This document shows positions 17,202 to 27,036 of a DNA stretch of 64,000 bases, in pieces. Location: contig NZ_JBKEIT010000005.1 in the NCBI RefSeq assembly GCF_046365375.1, positions 1-64,000 of the forward strand, given 5' to 3'. Made by a program: the position numbers and the translations under genes. Under the pieces are notes generated by a model that did not search any database, was not told the origin of the DNA, and worked only from the letters and a program-made list of their open reading frames with translations. Numbering within the stretch: position 1 is the first letter of the stretch; each line of letters starts with the position of its first letter. This DNA is from Butyricimonas muris (GTDB taxonomy: Bacteria > Bacteroidota > Bacteroidia > Bacteroidales > Marinifilaceae).

Positions 17202-18787
17202 TGCCAATAAGTATTTTGAGTCATCAACGTATTTTTAGTAAACGCACCCACGCCAACCGGCGCGTACAACGCTCCATTTTTCACATCTTGATCTGTTAGA
17301 GTCGTGAAATTACCATACAACACCTCTTTCCAATAACCGTTACGAACGATATCGAAATAATATTGCCCTTCACCGAAAAGCTCGCGTCTTCGCTCATCAA
17401 AAATTTCCCGACGCAAAGATTCTTTATCTTTGGACCCCGTGTAATCTCCCAACTCCGCTCGATATCGAACCGTATTTAAATCATTTACAGCCGTTGCCAT
17501 CTCCAGATTCACGCGACACTCCGCTCTCAACAAGATCAAATCGGCCAATCGCCAAATGACCCAATCGCCATCCGTCGCGATAACGACTTCACCAGCCCAC
17601 GATGTCACCTCCTCACTCGTCTGCTTAATCACGTCCCTCCACTTGGCAATATGCGCATAAGGGGTTACCTCACGTCCCACCTCGATCTCTTCCTCAGTTT
17701 CCTCATCATACTCATACACAGGATAAGTCAATTCTCCCAACTCGAACCAGAATTCTCTCCGACGGGCATCCACCTCTTCCGGATAAATGCTTTTAACCGT
17801 CTCCACGGTAATCTTTACATATTCATCCCAACTATCATTTACAATATTAGCAATCGCCGCTTCGTCTGTCGTCGTGTAAGGATAACTCATCAACATCTGT
17901 CCCGGCAACTCGGTCTTCAATTCTGACCACCATTTGCGATCAACATCCAAAGGATCATTATCAATACAAAAAATCGTTTCCCTGCTATTCCGATTCGCAC
18001 CGAACACGTTTGAAACCAAGCCATCCATGCTCTCCAACTCGTACACACCGCATTTACCGTCAATCACTTCCGACGCATACCGTTCCGCTTCCTCCCAGTA
18101 CTCTCTTTCATGAGTCAAGCCTCCTAACCAAGCATAAATATTCGCCAATAACGTATTTACCGTTCCAAGACTCGCGTATTGCTTGGAAGTAATCTTACTC
18201 CCGTTAGCATTAATCAATTTATCATGAGTAGGAAGCGTCAAAGCCAATTTTGCCTCTCTCAACGCTTCGTTCAAAACTTCCAACGCCGGTTTCTTACCTT
18301 CCGGTTCAATGGATTCCGAACTTTTGGCTATAGGAGCATCCCCCCAGATTTGAGCTAATCGAAAATAAGCAAGAGCTTTAGCGAAATGAGCTTGCCCTAA
18401 CCAAAACTCCGTGCGCTCTTTTGAAATATTTTCAAAGCGGTATTCGTTTTCAAGCATCACATTTGCCAAGTAAATCACGTTATAAAATTCCCCCCACTCT
18501 ATATCCAACACCATGCTCTCGTCATCCAAATAAGTAAATGGATCCAACGTGCGGAATCCCTCGTAATACATCCCGACATTATCCGCATCAATCGAAATAT
18601 AAAAATAGGGTTGAGTTCCCATACAAACCGACTTCATGGAAGCCAAGATGCCATTATACATCGCTTCAACTTCACTCTCGTTCTTGAAATAATTAACGAA
18701 AGTCACCGAATCTTCCGGCTCAACCGTCAACCAATCATTACATGAAAGCAATGGAATAAACAATAATAATATTAATAATTTCTTCAT
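17189..18787 (-). CDS. SusD/RagB-family outer-membrane nutrient-binding lipoprotein
   Basis: A 532-residue surface lipoprotein forming the lid of a SusC transporter. The lipobox (LLSCNDWLTVEPEDS, Cys16) and the following SusD N-terminal segment are typical. TPR-like helices include LGQAHFAKALAYFRLAQIWGDAP, and the C-terminal signature DLILLRAECRVNLEMATAVNDLNTVRYRAEL and DERRRELFGEGQYYFDIVRNG is unmistakable. The gene follows SusC after 11 bases. The ligand is not readable from sequence, and the absence of glycoside hydrolases nearby argues against a glycan. Confidence 0.93.
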   Translation of the reverse strand: MKKLLILLLFIPLLSCNDWLTVEPEDSVTFVNYFKNESEVEAMYNGILASMKSVCMGTQPYFYISIDADNVGMYYEGFRTLDPFTYLDDESMVLDIEWGEFYNVIYLANVMLENEYRFENISKERTEFWLGQAHFAKALAYFRLAQIWGDAPIAKSSESIEPEGKKPALEVLNEALREAKLALTLPTHDKLINANGSKITSKQYASLGTVNTLLANIYAWLGGLTHEREYWEEAERYASEVIDGKCGVYELESMDGLVSNVFGANRNSRETIFCIDNDPLDVDRKWWSELKTELPGQMLMSYPYTTTDEAAIANIVNDSWDEYVKITVETVKSIYPEEVDARRREFWFELGELTYPVYEYDEETEEEIEVGREVTPYAHIAKWRDVIKQTSEEVTSWAGEVVIATDGDWVIWRLADLILLRAECRVNLEMATAVNDLNTVRYRAELGDYTGSKDKESLRREIFDERRRELFGEGQYYFDIVRNGYWKEVLYGNFTTLTDQDVKNGALYAPVGVGAFTKNTLMTQNTYWQWQN

Positions 18788-18798
18788 TGGGCTACATT

Positions 18799-21700
18799 TT
18801 AAAAATTAACCGTTAATCCAATAGTAAATTTCCGAGGTAACGGGTAAGAATTCAAATTATCTTTTCCAGTCTTAAGATCTATCAATTCCGGATCCAACCC
18901 CGAATAGTTAGTCAACGTAAACAAATTCTCTCCCGTGATAAAAACACGCGCCCCGGATATACCGATTTTCTTCGCAATATTCTGGTGTAAATTATAACCT
19001 AATGTCAATTGTTTCAAACGTATAAAGCTTACATTCTCTATATCACAATCATACAAACCACTATATTGATTCGGTTCGTAATAATACTGTGCTTTAGGAT
19101 AATCCGCTTTTTTAGAATCTGCCCCGTTCCAAATATTCACGTCATTCATATCAACAAACAACGGTCTTCCCGCTTTGGAAGGCTCTAACGCCACGTCATC
19201 ATAAAGTTTCAACACGTGACGCCCCAAAGAGTAATTAAAGAATATATTCAAATCAAAGTTTTTCCAACGCAACTCGTTTATCCAACCGCCATGAGCTATA
19301 GGTAGCGGACTAGCTGCATAATACATATCTACATCCTGTCCGATTCTTCCATCTCCATTCAAATCGAGAATCCGTCGACTACCCGGTGTAAACACAGCAT
19401 ACATAGCATTCCCATATAACGGTTGAGGCTCTCTTTGTGCATTATAATAAACAGGCACTTCATCAAACGAACTGTAAAAACCATCCGTTTTATACACTTT
19501 CAGCTGATTCAAGGGTTTACCTATCACTTGATTTTCGAAATCAAAACCGTCCGCACTCTTCTCAAAACGATTCCAGTTCCGTGAAAGATTATACTTCATT
19601 CTCCATTTCACCGCCGTATTTCTCAAAATATCGGCTTCCAATTCCAATTCTATACCTTGATTCGAAATCGCCATCCCGTTTTGCCACTGAAAACCATGGA
19701 AATAAATATTTCCCGGCAACTCTATCCGATTTAATTGACCTGTCGTGTAGCGATAATAATAATCCAAAACCAAACGCAAACGGTAATCGAAGAAACTCAA
19801 ATCCAACCCTAAATCATATTGATCCGTCTCTTCCCAACTTAATTTCTTATTGATAACCCCTCCATTAATATCGGGAACAATACCGGCTGAGCCATGGAAC
19901 GTTCCACTTGCCATTAATAATCCTTGCGACAAGTAACGTTGCCCGAACTTTTGCCCGGAAGTACCCCAGCTAGCTCGAATTTTACCGAAACTCAACCAAT
20001 AACACGATTGCATGAATGCCTCATCCGAAAATGTCCAACCGATAGCAAAAGCGGGAAAGGTTGCCCAACGCACATTCTCCCCGAAGACAGAAGAACCATC
20101 CCGACGAATAGTCGCCTCAAACATATACTTCTCTTTGAAATTATATGTCAAACGCCCGAAATAACTATTCATACGCTCCTCCGAAAAAGAAGATTCATAC
20201 TCAAACGCAGACTCGTAAAAAGGCTCTCCCTCTCCTGACACATTCGTGTTATTCAATCCGTAATTACCACCCCATCCGGTTCCCACGTAATGTATTTTAT
20301 CATTGGGACCGTTTTTCCCGGCTCCCTTATTATTAAAAGACTGATCTTTTTGGAACGACAACCCTAACATAACATTAAAATTATGCTTATTCAAATAACT
20401 AAAGGAATAAGTCAATAAATTCTCGTTCAATATCGACAAATCTCTCGAGATTGTTCCTTTTGATTCCGAAAAATGAGTATAAGCATCTAAACTGGCTGGT
20501 TTAAAAGTATTTTGATTCTGCTGGTTATAATCAACTCCCGCTGAAACCTTCAAATGCAAATTACGAATCAATTCGTAATCAAAAACCATATTATAACGCA
20601 AAGAATAACTCTGATTTTTCTCCGAAACCTCATTCAACTTCTTGGCCATACTTTCCCCGAAAGCACCTCCTCCCGGCAACAAAGTCGATGTCTTTTTCGG
20701 GTCAGAACTAACGCTCTCTATTTTTTGAGCACCATGTCCGGCATTAGAGCCTCGACTACGGTCACTATACGTAAGTCCCAACTGCGTATCCATACGCAGA
20801 CGTTTAGTCGGATACGCCGTCAAATTGGAAATCACATTAAAACGCGTAAATCCGGTATTAATAACAATCCCCTCCTCATCATAATAACCGGCACCCACAA
20901 TATAACGTACATTATCGTTACCACCGGAGGCCTGTATATTGGCATTAACCACGTTAGCGGTTTGATAATTCAACCGATACCAATGAGTTGAATTATTATA
21001 AAAGGCATTCAAACTATCCTGTAAAACAATTGCATCCTGACGAGTGGATGCGTTACCCCAGAACCAATCGTACATCGGACCATTCGGTTTTCGAAGACTC
21101 AATACCTCTTCATAAGAAGTCGGCATCTTCCACTTTCCATCGGCAGTCTTATAAGGCAATACCGTATTGCGCAAAGCATTCAAATGGTACATTCTCTCGT
21201 AACTTCCCCCGTACTGCACGGGTGCTTTAGGCAACCAAGATGCGGAATACGATACATTCACGTTAAACTGGGCTCTACCGGCACGCCCCTTCTTCGTGGT
21301 AATCAAAATTACCCCGTTACCGGCACGAGAACCGTAAATTGCCGCGGAAGCCGCATCCTTCAACACCTCAATAGACTCAATCATCGAAGGATCCAAATCA
21401 GACAGTGTATTTGCCCCGGTAACAGCCGAAGTAAAGGATTGCATCGGGATTCCGTCAATCACGTACAAAGGAGTACCGTAGCCCCTGTCTGAGCCTTCTC
21501 CATCCACAAACAACGAATTGTAACCTCTAATCGCCACAATCGCACCACCACCACCGGGAGAACCGGAAATATTATTTACCTCGACACCCGCCATGTGCCC
21601 CTGCAGCAAATTCTCCAGACTATGCGTCGGCAATTCCTTCAAATCATCCCCCTTCACGGAAGATATAGCACTAACCACCGTACGTTTCTTCTGGGAACCG

Positions 21701-22347
21701 TAAGCAACCACCTGCACCTCATCCAACCCGGATATATCCTCCTGCATCTTCACAACCAACAACTTATCTGCAGTGTAAGCCACTTTCTGGGTCTTAAACC
21801 CGATAAAAGAAAACACGAGATACCCTTTTTCTTTGGGTAACGGCAATACAAAACGTCCTGCCGTATCCGTTGCCGTTCCCACTTGAGTACTATCCAGCAT
21901 CACGGTAACCCCGGGCATAGGCACATTCTTCTCGTCAACCACCTGCCCCTTGATGATATACGTCTTTTTCTTATTATCATCCGCAGCCGCACGAATAATT
22001 ACCACGTTATCATCATAAGAGAAAGTCAAACCTAACGAAGGCAACCATTCCTTCAACACCTCATCCAAAGACTTGTTTTCCACCTTCAAACTCACCTTCC
22101 CTTTTTGTTGTATCATCTGATTATTATACAGAAAATCACAACCGGACTGTTGACCGAGTTCCGTAAAAACAGTCTTCAACGAAACATTCTCCATCTCCAG
22201 ATTAATCACGGTTTGCTGTGAATAAACATTCGCTTGCACCGAGATGAAAAAAACAAACTGAAAAAGACAAAACAATTTCATAAAGATTAACATTTTCCGA
22301 ACAGGAATCTTGCACAAAGCCCTTATTCGAATTCGACTTTTTTGCAT
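18799..22347 (-). CDS. SusC/RagA TonB-dependent transporter with STN signalling domain
   Basis: A 1182-residue outer-membrane active transporter. After the signal region comes an STN (secretin/TonB N-terminal) domain near residues 45-115 (VINLEMENVSLKTVFTEL to VVIIRAA). Then follow a carboxypeptidase-regulatory-like beta domain (IKGQVVDEKNVPMPGVTVML), the TonB plug (DGIPMQ, SIEVLKDAASAAIYGSRAGNGVILITTKKG) and a 22-strand barrel ending in FTIGLTVNF. The STN domain usually passes ligand status to a FecR-type anti-sigma factor, and fecR and fecI genes lie directly upstream, so this is a transducing receptor controlling its own locus. Confidence 0.95.
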   Translation of the reverse strand: MQKSRIRIRALCKIPVRKMLIFMKLFCLFQFVFFISVQANVYSQQTVINLEMENVSLKTVFTELGQQSGCDFLYNNQMIQQKGKVSLKVENKSLDEVLKEWLPSLGLTFSYDDNVVIIRAAADDNKKKTYIIKGQVVDEKNVPMPGVTVMLDSTQVGTATDTAGRFVLPLPKEKGYLVFSFIGFKTQKVAYTADKLLVVKMQEDISGLDEVQVVAYGSQKKRTVVSAISSVKGDDLKELPTHSLENLLQGHMAGVEVNNISGSPGGGGAIVAIRGYNSLFVDGEGSDRGYGTPLYVIDGIPMQSFTSAVTGANTLSDLDPSMIESIEVLKDAASAAIYGSRAGNGVILITTKKGRAGRAQFNVNVSYSASWLPKAPVQYGGSYERMYHLNALRNTVLPYKTADGKWKMPTSYEEVLSLRKPNGPMYDWFWGNASTRQDAIVLQDSLNAFYNNSTHWYRLNYQTANVVNANIQASGGNDNVRYIVGAGYYDEEGIVINTGFTRFNVISNLTAYPTKRLRMDTQLGLTYSDRSRGSNAGHGAQKIESVSSDPKKTSTLLPGGGAFGESMAKKLNEVSEKNQSYSLRYNMVFDYELIRNLHLKVSAGVDYNQQNQNTFKPASLDAYTHFSESKGTISRDLSILNENLLTYSFSYLNKHNFNVMLGLSFQKDQSFNNKGAGKNGPNDKIHYVGTGWGGNYGLNNTNVSGEGEPFYESAFEYESSFSEERMNSYFGRLTYNFKEKYMFEATIRRDGSSVFGENVRWATFPAFAIGWTFSDEAFMQSCYWLSFGKIRASWGTSGQKFGQRYLSQGLLMASGTFHGSAGIVPDINGGVINKKLSWEETDQYDLGLDLSFFDYRLRLVLDYYYRYTTGQLNRIELPGNIYFHGFQWQNGMAISNQGIELELEADILRNTAVKWRMKYNLSRNWNRFEKSADGFDFENQVIGKPLNQLKVYKTDGFYSSFDEVPVYYNAQREPQPLYGNAMYAVFTPGSRRILDLNGDGRIGQDVDMYYAASPLPIAHGGWINELRWKNFDLNIFFNYSLGRHVLKLYDDVALEPSKAGRPLFVDMNDVNIWNGADSKKADYPKAQYYYEPNQYSGLYDCDIENVSFIRLKQLTLGYNLHQNIAKKIGISGARVFITGENLFTLTNYSGLDPELIDLKTGKDNLNSYPLPRKFTIGLTVNF

Positions 22348-22413
22348 ACTTTTGTTTTTTAAGATTATACCATGTACAACAACTACCTAACACGCATTTG
22401 TTGTACTTTATCT

Positions 22414-22443
22414 AAAGTTGGGGATTGGGGAATCCCCAACTTT
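22414..22443. other. stem-loop between the anti-sigma gene and SusC
   Basis: A perfect 11-bp stem (22414-22424 with 22433-22443) lies immediately after the FecR-like stop. On the minus strand no T-tract follows, so it looks like a partial terminator, processing site or mRNA-stabilising hairpin separating the regulator transcript from the abundantly expressed SusC gene. Confidence 0.6.
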
Positions 22444-23606
22444 CATTTTTCTTTAATAATTACATTCTTTCCATTTACTTCAAACACCACCAACCCGGTC
22501 TGTTCGAGCTTTTCAAACAAACTCACCACCTCATCATACCGTCTCAAACGTCCCGTAAATTCCAATGATTTAACACCCGGGTTCCGATAAAAAACATTCA
22601 AATCATACCACAACGCTAACGTCTCCATAATATCCTCCAGCGTCATCTGGTCAAACTTGTAATATCCATCTTTCCACGCCGTGTACAATTTTGTATCCAC
22701 CTGTTTAACCTCGAACCTACCATCCTCGATATCATAAATTGCCTGTTTCCCCGGGCTCACCTCCACAGACTCCCTTCCATCCGTCAACTGAATTTTCCCC
22801 TCTTCCAATGTCGTTTCTATTCTCCCGCGTCCCGGATAAGCCGTCACGTTAAAAGAAGTTCCCAAGACCTGAATCTGCACATCACCTGCCTGCACGAAAA
22901 AAGGACGTCGCTCATCTTTCCGAACTTCAAAATAAGCCTCTCCTTTCAACTTAACCTCCCGCTTATCTCCCGCGAAAACAACCGGATAACTAATTTCCGA
23001 CCCCGCGTTCAAAAACACTTTCGTCCCATCCGCCAGAACGATATTGTACTCCGAGCCCCGGGGAATAACCAATGTATTGAACTCCACCTTTTCGGGAGCC
23101 ACAGAATCCGTTGACGTATACCTCAAAGTCGCATTCTCATTCGCGATTTGCACGCTATCCTCACGAATAAACTTTCCATCATACTTCTCAAGCTCCACTA
23201 CCTCCCCCGTGTTCAACTTCAAATGAGCTATACTCGTGTTCACGTTCTGTCGCACATCTCGCGGAACAACTTGATTTTCCTGATTCGTCCCCAGCCACCT
23301 GTACAACAACACACTACACAACAAAACAGCTATTGCAGCCGCCACAGAATAACTCCATCGAATTTTCAACTTCCTGCCAACACGTCTGGATACCACCTTC
23401 GCCTCTATCTTTTTCATAACGGACGCTCCCCTCGTCCCCGGAGCCTCTTTTACCAACCGGGCACTTCGAAACATCCCCCGTAGCACTTCCACCTCCTTCT
23501 CCCCATCATGATCTCGCAACCAAGCCTCCACCTCTTGCCGCTCACTTTCCGACAAGACTTCACCGGACAAATAAGCTGCTATTATTTCACTGATTCTATC
23601 ATCCAT
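22443..23606 (-). CDS. FecR-family anti-sigma factor
   Basis: A 387-residue inner-membrane regulator. The N-terminal cytoplasmic part binds sigma factor; the single membrane segment SVAAAIAVLLCSVLLY lies near residues 86-101; the periplasmic FecR domain includes IPRGSEYNIVLADGTKVFLNAGSEISYP and FFVQAGDVQIQVLGTSFNV. A C-terminal domain (DIMETLALWYDLNVFYR to VFEVNGKNVIIKEK) resembles the STN-like fold that contacts the receptor. It sits between the FecI-like sigma gene (55 bases upstream) and SusC, the standard order of a cell-surface signalling locus. Confidence 0.93.
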   Translation of the reverse strand: MDDRISEIIAAYLSGEVLSESERQEVEAWLRDHDGEKEVEVLRGMFRSARLVKEAPGTRGASVMKKIEAKVVSRRVGRKLKIRWSYSVAAAIAVLLCSVLLYRWLGTNQENQVVPRDVRQNVNTSIAHLKLNTGEVVELEKYDGKFIREDSVQIANENATLRYTSTDSVAPEKVEFNTLVIPRGSEYNIVLADGTKVFLNAGSEISYPVVFAGDKREVKLKGEAYFEVRKDERRPFFVQAGDVQIQVLGTSFNVTAYPGRGRIETTLEEGKIQLTDGRESVEVSPGKQAIYDIEDGRFEVKQVDTKLYTAWKDGYYKFDQMTLEDIMETLALWYDLNVFYRNPGVKSLEFTGRLRRYDEVVSLFEKLEQTGLVVFEVNGKNVIIKEK

Positions 23607-23661
23607 ATTAATTCCTTTTCACTAAAGGAACCTAACTATTGATTTCGGGTGACAGCAGATA

Positions 23662-24219
23662 TTATTTTTTTCCTAAAAAAAATAACAACGTCAAATAATC
23701 ATCCGTTTTCAACGCTTTACGCAAGAATTGCAAAGACCTCCCCATCTGAGTTTTCACCGTGTTAATGCTAACACCTAATTGATCTGCCACTTCTTGATAT
23801 TTCATACCTTCCATACACACCATATGCAATATGCGCCTACGCTCTTCCGGCAAGGATTCCATCGAACGATACAACTTCTCCACCAATTCCGGATCCACCC
23901 CTTCCTCTTCATCATACAGCTCCTCCCGAATCACATCATGTTTATCCTCCCGTCGCCTCGTGTTCCGCAAATAATTCAAACAACCGTGCTTCACAGCAGA
24001 ATAAAGATAGTTCTCCAAACTACCGCGCAAACTATTAAAACGCCTGTTAGCCCAGAAATCAACAAAACACTCTTGAACAACATCCGCAGCCTCCTCGGCA
24101 TCCCCCAACAATTGAGTAGCGAACAAAATTAACGGATCATAAAATGAAGCATACAACAAACGAAATCCTTGCTGCTCATTCTTTCTAAATAACAATAATA
24201 TCTCCTCGTTGTTTCCCAT
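23662..24219 (-). CDS. FecI-like ECF sigma factor
   Basis: A 185-residue ECF sigma-70 factor expected to transcribe the SusC/SusD operon once released by the adjacent anti-sigma factor. Region 2 (AADVVQECFVDFWANRRFNSLRG) and region 4 (LPEERRRILHMVCMEGMKYQEVADQLGVSINTVKTQMGRSLQFLRKAL) are intact. The frame extends four codons further to a TTG, but the ATG at 24219 beginning MGNNEEILLLF, with AAGG about 12 bases upstream, is preferred. It is the first gene of the minus-strand locus. Confidence 0.92.
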   Translation of the reverse strand: MGNNEEILLLFRKNEQQGFRLLYASFYDPLILFATQLLGDAEEAADVVQECFVDFWANRRFNSLRGSLENYLYSAVKHGCLNYLRNTRRREDKHDVIREELYDEEEGVDPELVEKLYRSMESLPEERRRILHMVCMEGMKYQEVADQLGVSINTVKTQMGRSLQFLRKALKTDDYLTLLFFLGKK

Positions 24220-24362
24220 TTTTATGACCAACCTTATTTTCGGGGCTAAAATAACAAAACTCCTTATTTATTTACTCATTTCACACACTTTTTTTAGATT
24301 TAACCACCTATCTTAAACAATATTCATGTATCACTATCACCTACCACCCAGAATCATACACG

Positions 24363-24393
24363 AAAAAAGAGGAGGTGTTTTGACACCCCCTCT
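24363..24393 (-). terminator. terminator after clpC
   Basis: On the minus strand an 11-bp stem with one G-T type mismatch (24368-24378 with 24383-24393) is followed by a run of six T. It lies 26 bases beyond the clpC stop. On the plus strand there is no upstream gene for it to serve. Confidence 0.8.
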
Positions 24394-24418
24394 TCATCTA
24401 ATTTATCTTTCTGCAAAC

Positions 24419-26917
24419 CTATTTCTTTTCCTTAATTACAATCTTATCTTCCGCCTTGTCGTATTCCACGTCAAGCTCCGTACCTTCTGCCACGCCTTTG
24501 ATGATAACCTCTGCCAGTTCATCTTCAAGGTATTTCTGGATAGCACGTTTCAACGGGCGGGCACCGTATTGCGGATCGTAACCTTTCTCGATAATAAAAT
24601 CTTTCGCCTCTTTCGAGATCGTGATCACCAATCCTAAATCGTTTACCCGTTTGAACAAGCCTTTCAACTCGATATCGATAATCTTGTAAATATCCTCTTT
24701 CGTCAAAGAGTTGAACATGATAATATCGTCAATACGATTCAAGAACTCCGGGGAAAACGCATTCTTCAAGGCCTTCTGCACGATACCTTTAGCGTAATCG
24801 CTATTCTCGGTCATATCTTGAGAACCGAAACCTATTCCGCGGCCGAAATCTTTCAACTGACGGCTTCCGATATTGGACGTCATGATAACGATCGTGTTCT
24901 TGAAATCAATCTTTCGTCCCAAACTGTCCGTCAATTGTCCGTCATCCAACATTTGCAACAAGATATTGTACACGTCCGGGTGAGCCTTCTCGATCTCGTC
25001 CAGCAATACCACTGAATACGGTTTCCGGCGTACTTTTTCAGTCAACTGACCTCCTTCCTCGTATCCCACGTATCCCGGAGGCGCCCCGACCAATCGGGAA
25101 ACGGCAAACTTCTCCATGTACTCGCTCATGTCGATACGAATCAACGCGTCCTCCGAATCAAACAAGTAACGGGCCAGCACCTTCGCCAACTGGGTTTTAC
25201 CGACACCGGTCGGTCCCAAGAATATAAAGGAACCTATCGGACGATTCGGGTCTTTCAACCCCGCACGATTCCGGTGAATAGCTTTCACGATCTTCTCGAT
25301 AGCCTCTTTCTGCCCGACAACACTATCCTCCAACTCGTCGTGCATCTGCAACAACTTCATCCCCTCCGTCTTGGCAATACGCTGTACCGGAACTCCCGTC
25401 ATCATGGCAACCACTTCGGCAATATGCTCCTCGGTCACGGTTACCCGGTTTTCTTCCAGATCACGTTCCCAATTCACTTTCTCGTCCTCCAATTGCTTCA
25501 ACAACTGACGCTCCTTATCCCGGAAAGCGGCAGCCACCTCGAAATTCTGTTGTTTCACGGCGTCCTTCTTCTTCTCCTTCACCTCTTCCACATCCTTCTC
25601 TAACCGCTCGATAATCGGGGGGACATTGATATTGGAAATATGTACTCTCGAACCCGCCTCGTCCAAAGCGTCAATCGCCTTGTCAGGCAAAGCCCGATCG
25701 GAAATATATCTCATGGTCAACTTCACGCAAGCCTTGATGGCATCGTCCGTGTAGCGCACGTTATGATGATCCTCGTAACGGGACTTGATATTATTCAAAA
25801 TCTCCACGGTTTCCTCGACAGAGGTCGGCTCTACCAGTACTTTCTGGAAACGACGTTCCAGAGCCCCGTCCTTCTCAATATTCTGACGGTACTCGTCCAA
25901 AGTCGTCGCACCGATACATTGTATCTCCCCGCGAGCCAACGCGGGTTTCAGCATATTGGCTGCATCCAGACTACCTCCGGAGCCCCCGGCACCCACGATC
26001 GTGTGAATCTCGTCGATAAACAGGATAATATTCCGGTTCTTCGCCAACTCCGCCAGTATCGCCTTCATTCTCTCCTCGAACTGTCCGCGGTACTTGGTAC
26101 CCGCCACGATAGAAGCGATATCCAACGAGATCACCCGCTTGTCAAACAGCACGCGGGACACTTTCTTTTGGATGATACGCAAAGCCAGTCCCTCGGCGAT
26201 AGCCGATTTGCCGACACCCGGGTCACCAATCAATACCGGATTGTTTTTCTTCCGACGGCTCAATATCTGGGCCAGCCGTTCGATCTCCCGGTCACGCCCC
26301 ACGATAGGGTCAAGCGTCCCCTCCTCTGCCGCCTTCGTGATATCGATACCGAAATTATCCAATACCGGAGTGTCGGATTTCGACGATACCGGACCACCTT
26401 GGCGATACGGGTTATACATGGATGCATCATCATCCCCGTCTTCCGGGTCATCCCCCTCGTCGTTAAACTCGGACTGCATCCGCATCTTTTCTTTCAAGAC
26501 CGCCTCCTTGAAAGTGTCATAGTCAATATCCATTGATTTAAACAGCTTCGTCACGAACCCGGCTTGATTCTTCAAAATAGCCAGCATCACGTGTTCCGAA
26601 TCCAATTCATCATCTCCCAAATCCCATGCTTCCTCTGAAACACGCTTCAGCACGCTATTCGCCGCCAACGTGAAATCCAATTCCTCCACCTTGTCCGACT
26701 TATAGCGTTTACCATCCAGACGTTGCTCTATCTTATCTTTCACCTCGTAAAAATCCAATCCTAAAGACATCAATATATCAACCGCCCTTCCACTTCTCAA
26801 CTTCAATAAGCCCAGAAACAAATGCTCCGGGTAAATCTTCGAATTACCCAGCCGCTTCGCTTCTTCACCTGCCGAAGTCATGATCTGTTTTAGTCGTCTT
26901 GTATCTTCTTTTCCCAT
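24419..26917 (-). CDS. clpC: ClpC-type AAA+ unfoldase, Clp protease ATP-binding subunit
   Basis: An 832-residue Hsp100 unfoldase feeding proteins to ClpP. The order is Clp N-domain repeats (IYPEHLFLGLLKLRSG), first AAA+ domain with GDPGVGKSA and FIDEIHTIVGAGG, a UVR-type middle segment (QQNFEVAAAFRDKERQLLKQL) that marks ClpC rather than ClpA or ClpB, then the second AAA+ domain with GPTGVGKTQ, DMSEYMEKFAVSRLVGAPPGYVGYEEGGQL and the C-terminal D2-small domain. Length fits ClpC. A promoter of Bacteroidota type precedes it, within the gap after ligA. Confidence 0.95.
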   Translation of the reverse strand: MGKEDTRRLKQIMTSAGEEAKRLGNSKIYPEHLFLGLLKLRSGRAVDILMSLGLDFYEVKDKIEQRLDGKRYKSDKVEELDFTLAANSVLKRVSEEAWDLGDDELDSEHVMLAILKNQAGFVTKLFKSMDIDYDTFKEAVLKEKMRMQSEFNDEGDDPEDGDDDASMYNPYRQGGPVSSKSDTPVLDNFGIDITKAAEEGTLDPIVGRDREIERLAQILSRRKKNNPVLIGDPGVGKSAIAEGLALRIIQKKVSRVLFDKRVISLDIASIVAGTKYRGQFEERMKAILAELAKNRNIILFIDEIHTIVGAGGSGGSLDAANMLKPALARGEIQCIGATTLDEYRQNIEKDGALERRFQKVLVEPTSVEETVEILNNIKSRYEDHHNVRYTDDAIKACVKLTMRYISDRALPDKAIDALDEAGSRVHISNINVPPIIERLEKDVEEVKEKKKDAVKQQNFEVAAAFRDKERQLLKQLEDEKVNWERDLEENRVTVTEEHIAEVVAMMTGVPVQRIAKTEGMKLLQMHDELEDSVVGQKEAIEKIVKAIHRNRAGLKDPNRPIGSFIFLGPTGVGKTQLAKVLARYLFDSEDALIRIDMSEYMEKFAVSRLVGAPPGYVGYEEGGQLTEKVRRKPYSVVLLDEIEKAHPDVYNILLQMLDDGQLTDSLGRKIDFKNTIVIMTSNIGSRQLKDFGRGIGFGSQDMTENSDYAKGIVQKALKNAFSPEFLNRIDDIIMFNSLTKEDIYKIIDIELKGLFKRVNDLGLVITISKEAKDFIIEKGYDPQYGARPLKRAIQKYLEDELAEVIIKGVAEGTELDVEYDKAEDKIVIKEKK

Positions 26918-26966
26918 ATTCTTATACCGCCTTTCACGGTCCTCACTTATTACAATTTTAATCTCG

Positions 26967-26997
26967 TAAAGGTACTATTTATCATTCAATCTCCAAA
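26967..26997 (-). promoter_or_regulatory. predicted Bacteroidota promoter for clpC
   Basis: On the minus strand TTTG (26994-26997) is followed after exactly 19 bases by TACCTTTA (26967-26974), one mismatch from the TAnnTTTG consensus used by the Bacteroidota primary sigma factor. Transcription would start near 26960, leaving a leader of about 40 bases before clpC. This is a motif match only. Confidence 0.6.
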
Positions 26998-27036
26998 CTA
27001 GAGTTTATAAAATGTCCTCTTCAAACCTTATGAACC

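Noticed and set aside
25640..26536. 298-codon plus-strand open frame
   Set aside because: It lies wholly antisense to the clpC core domains, whose protein sequence is canonical; the antisense product has no family features.
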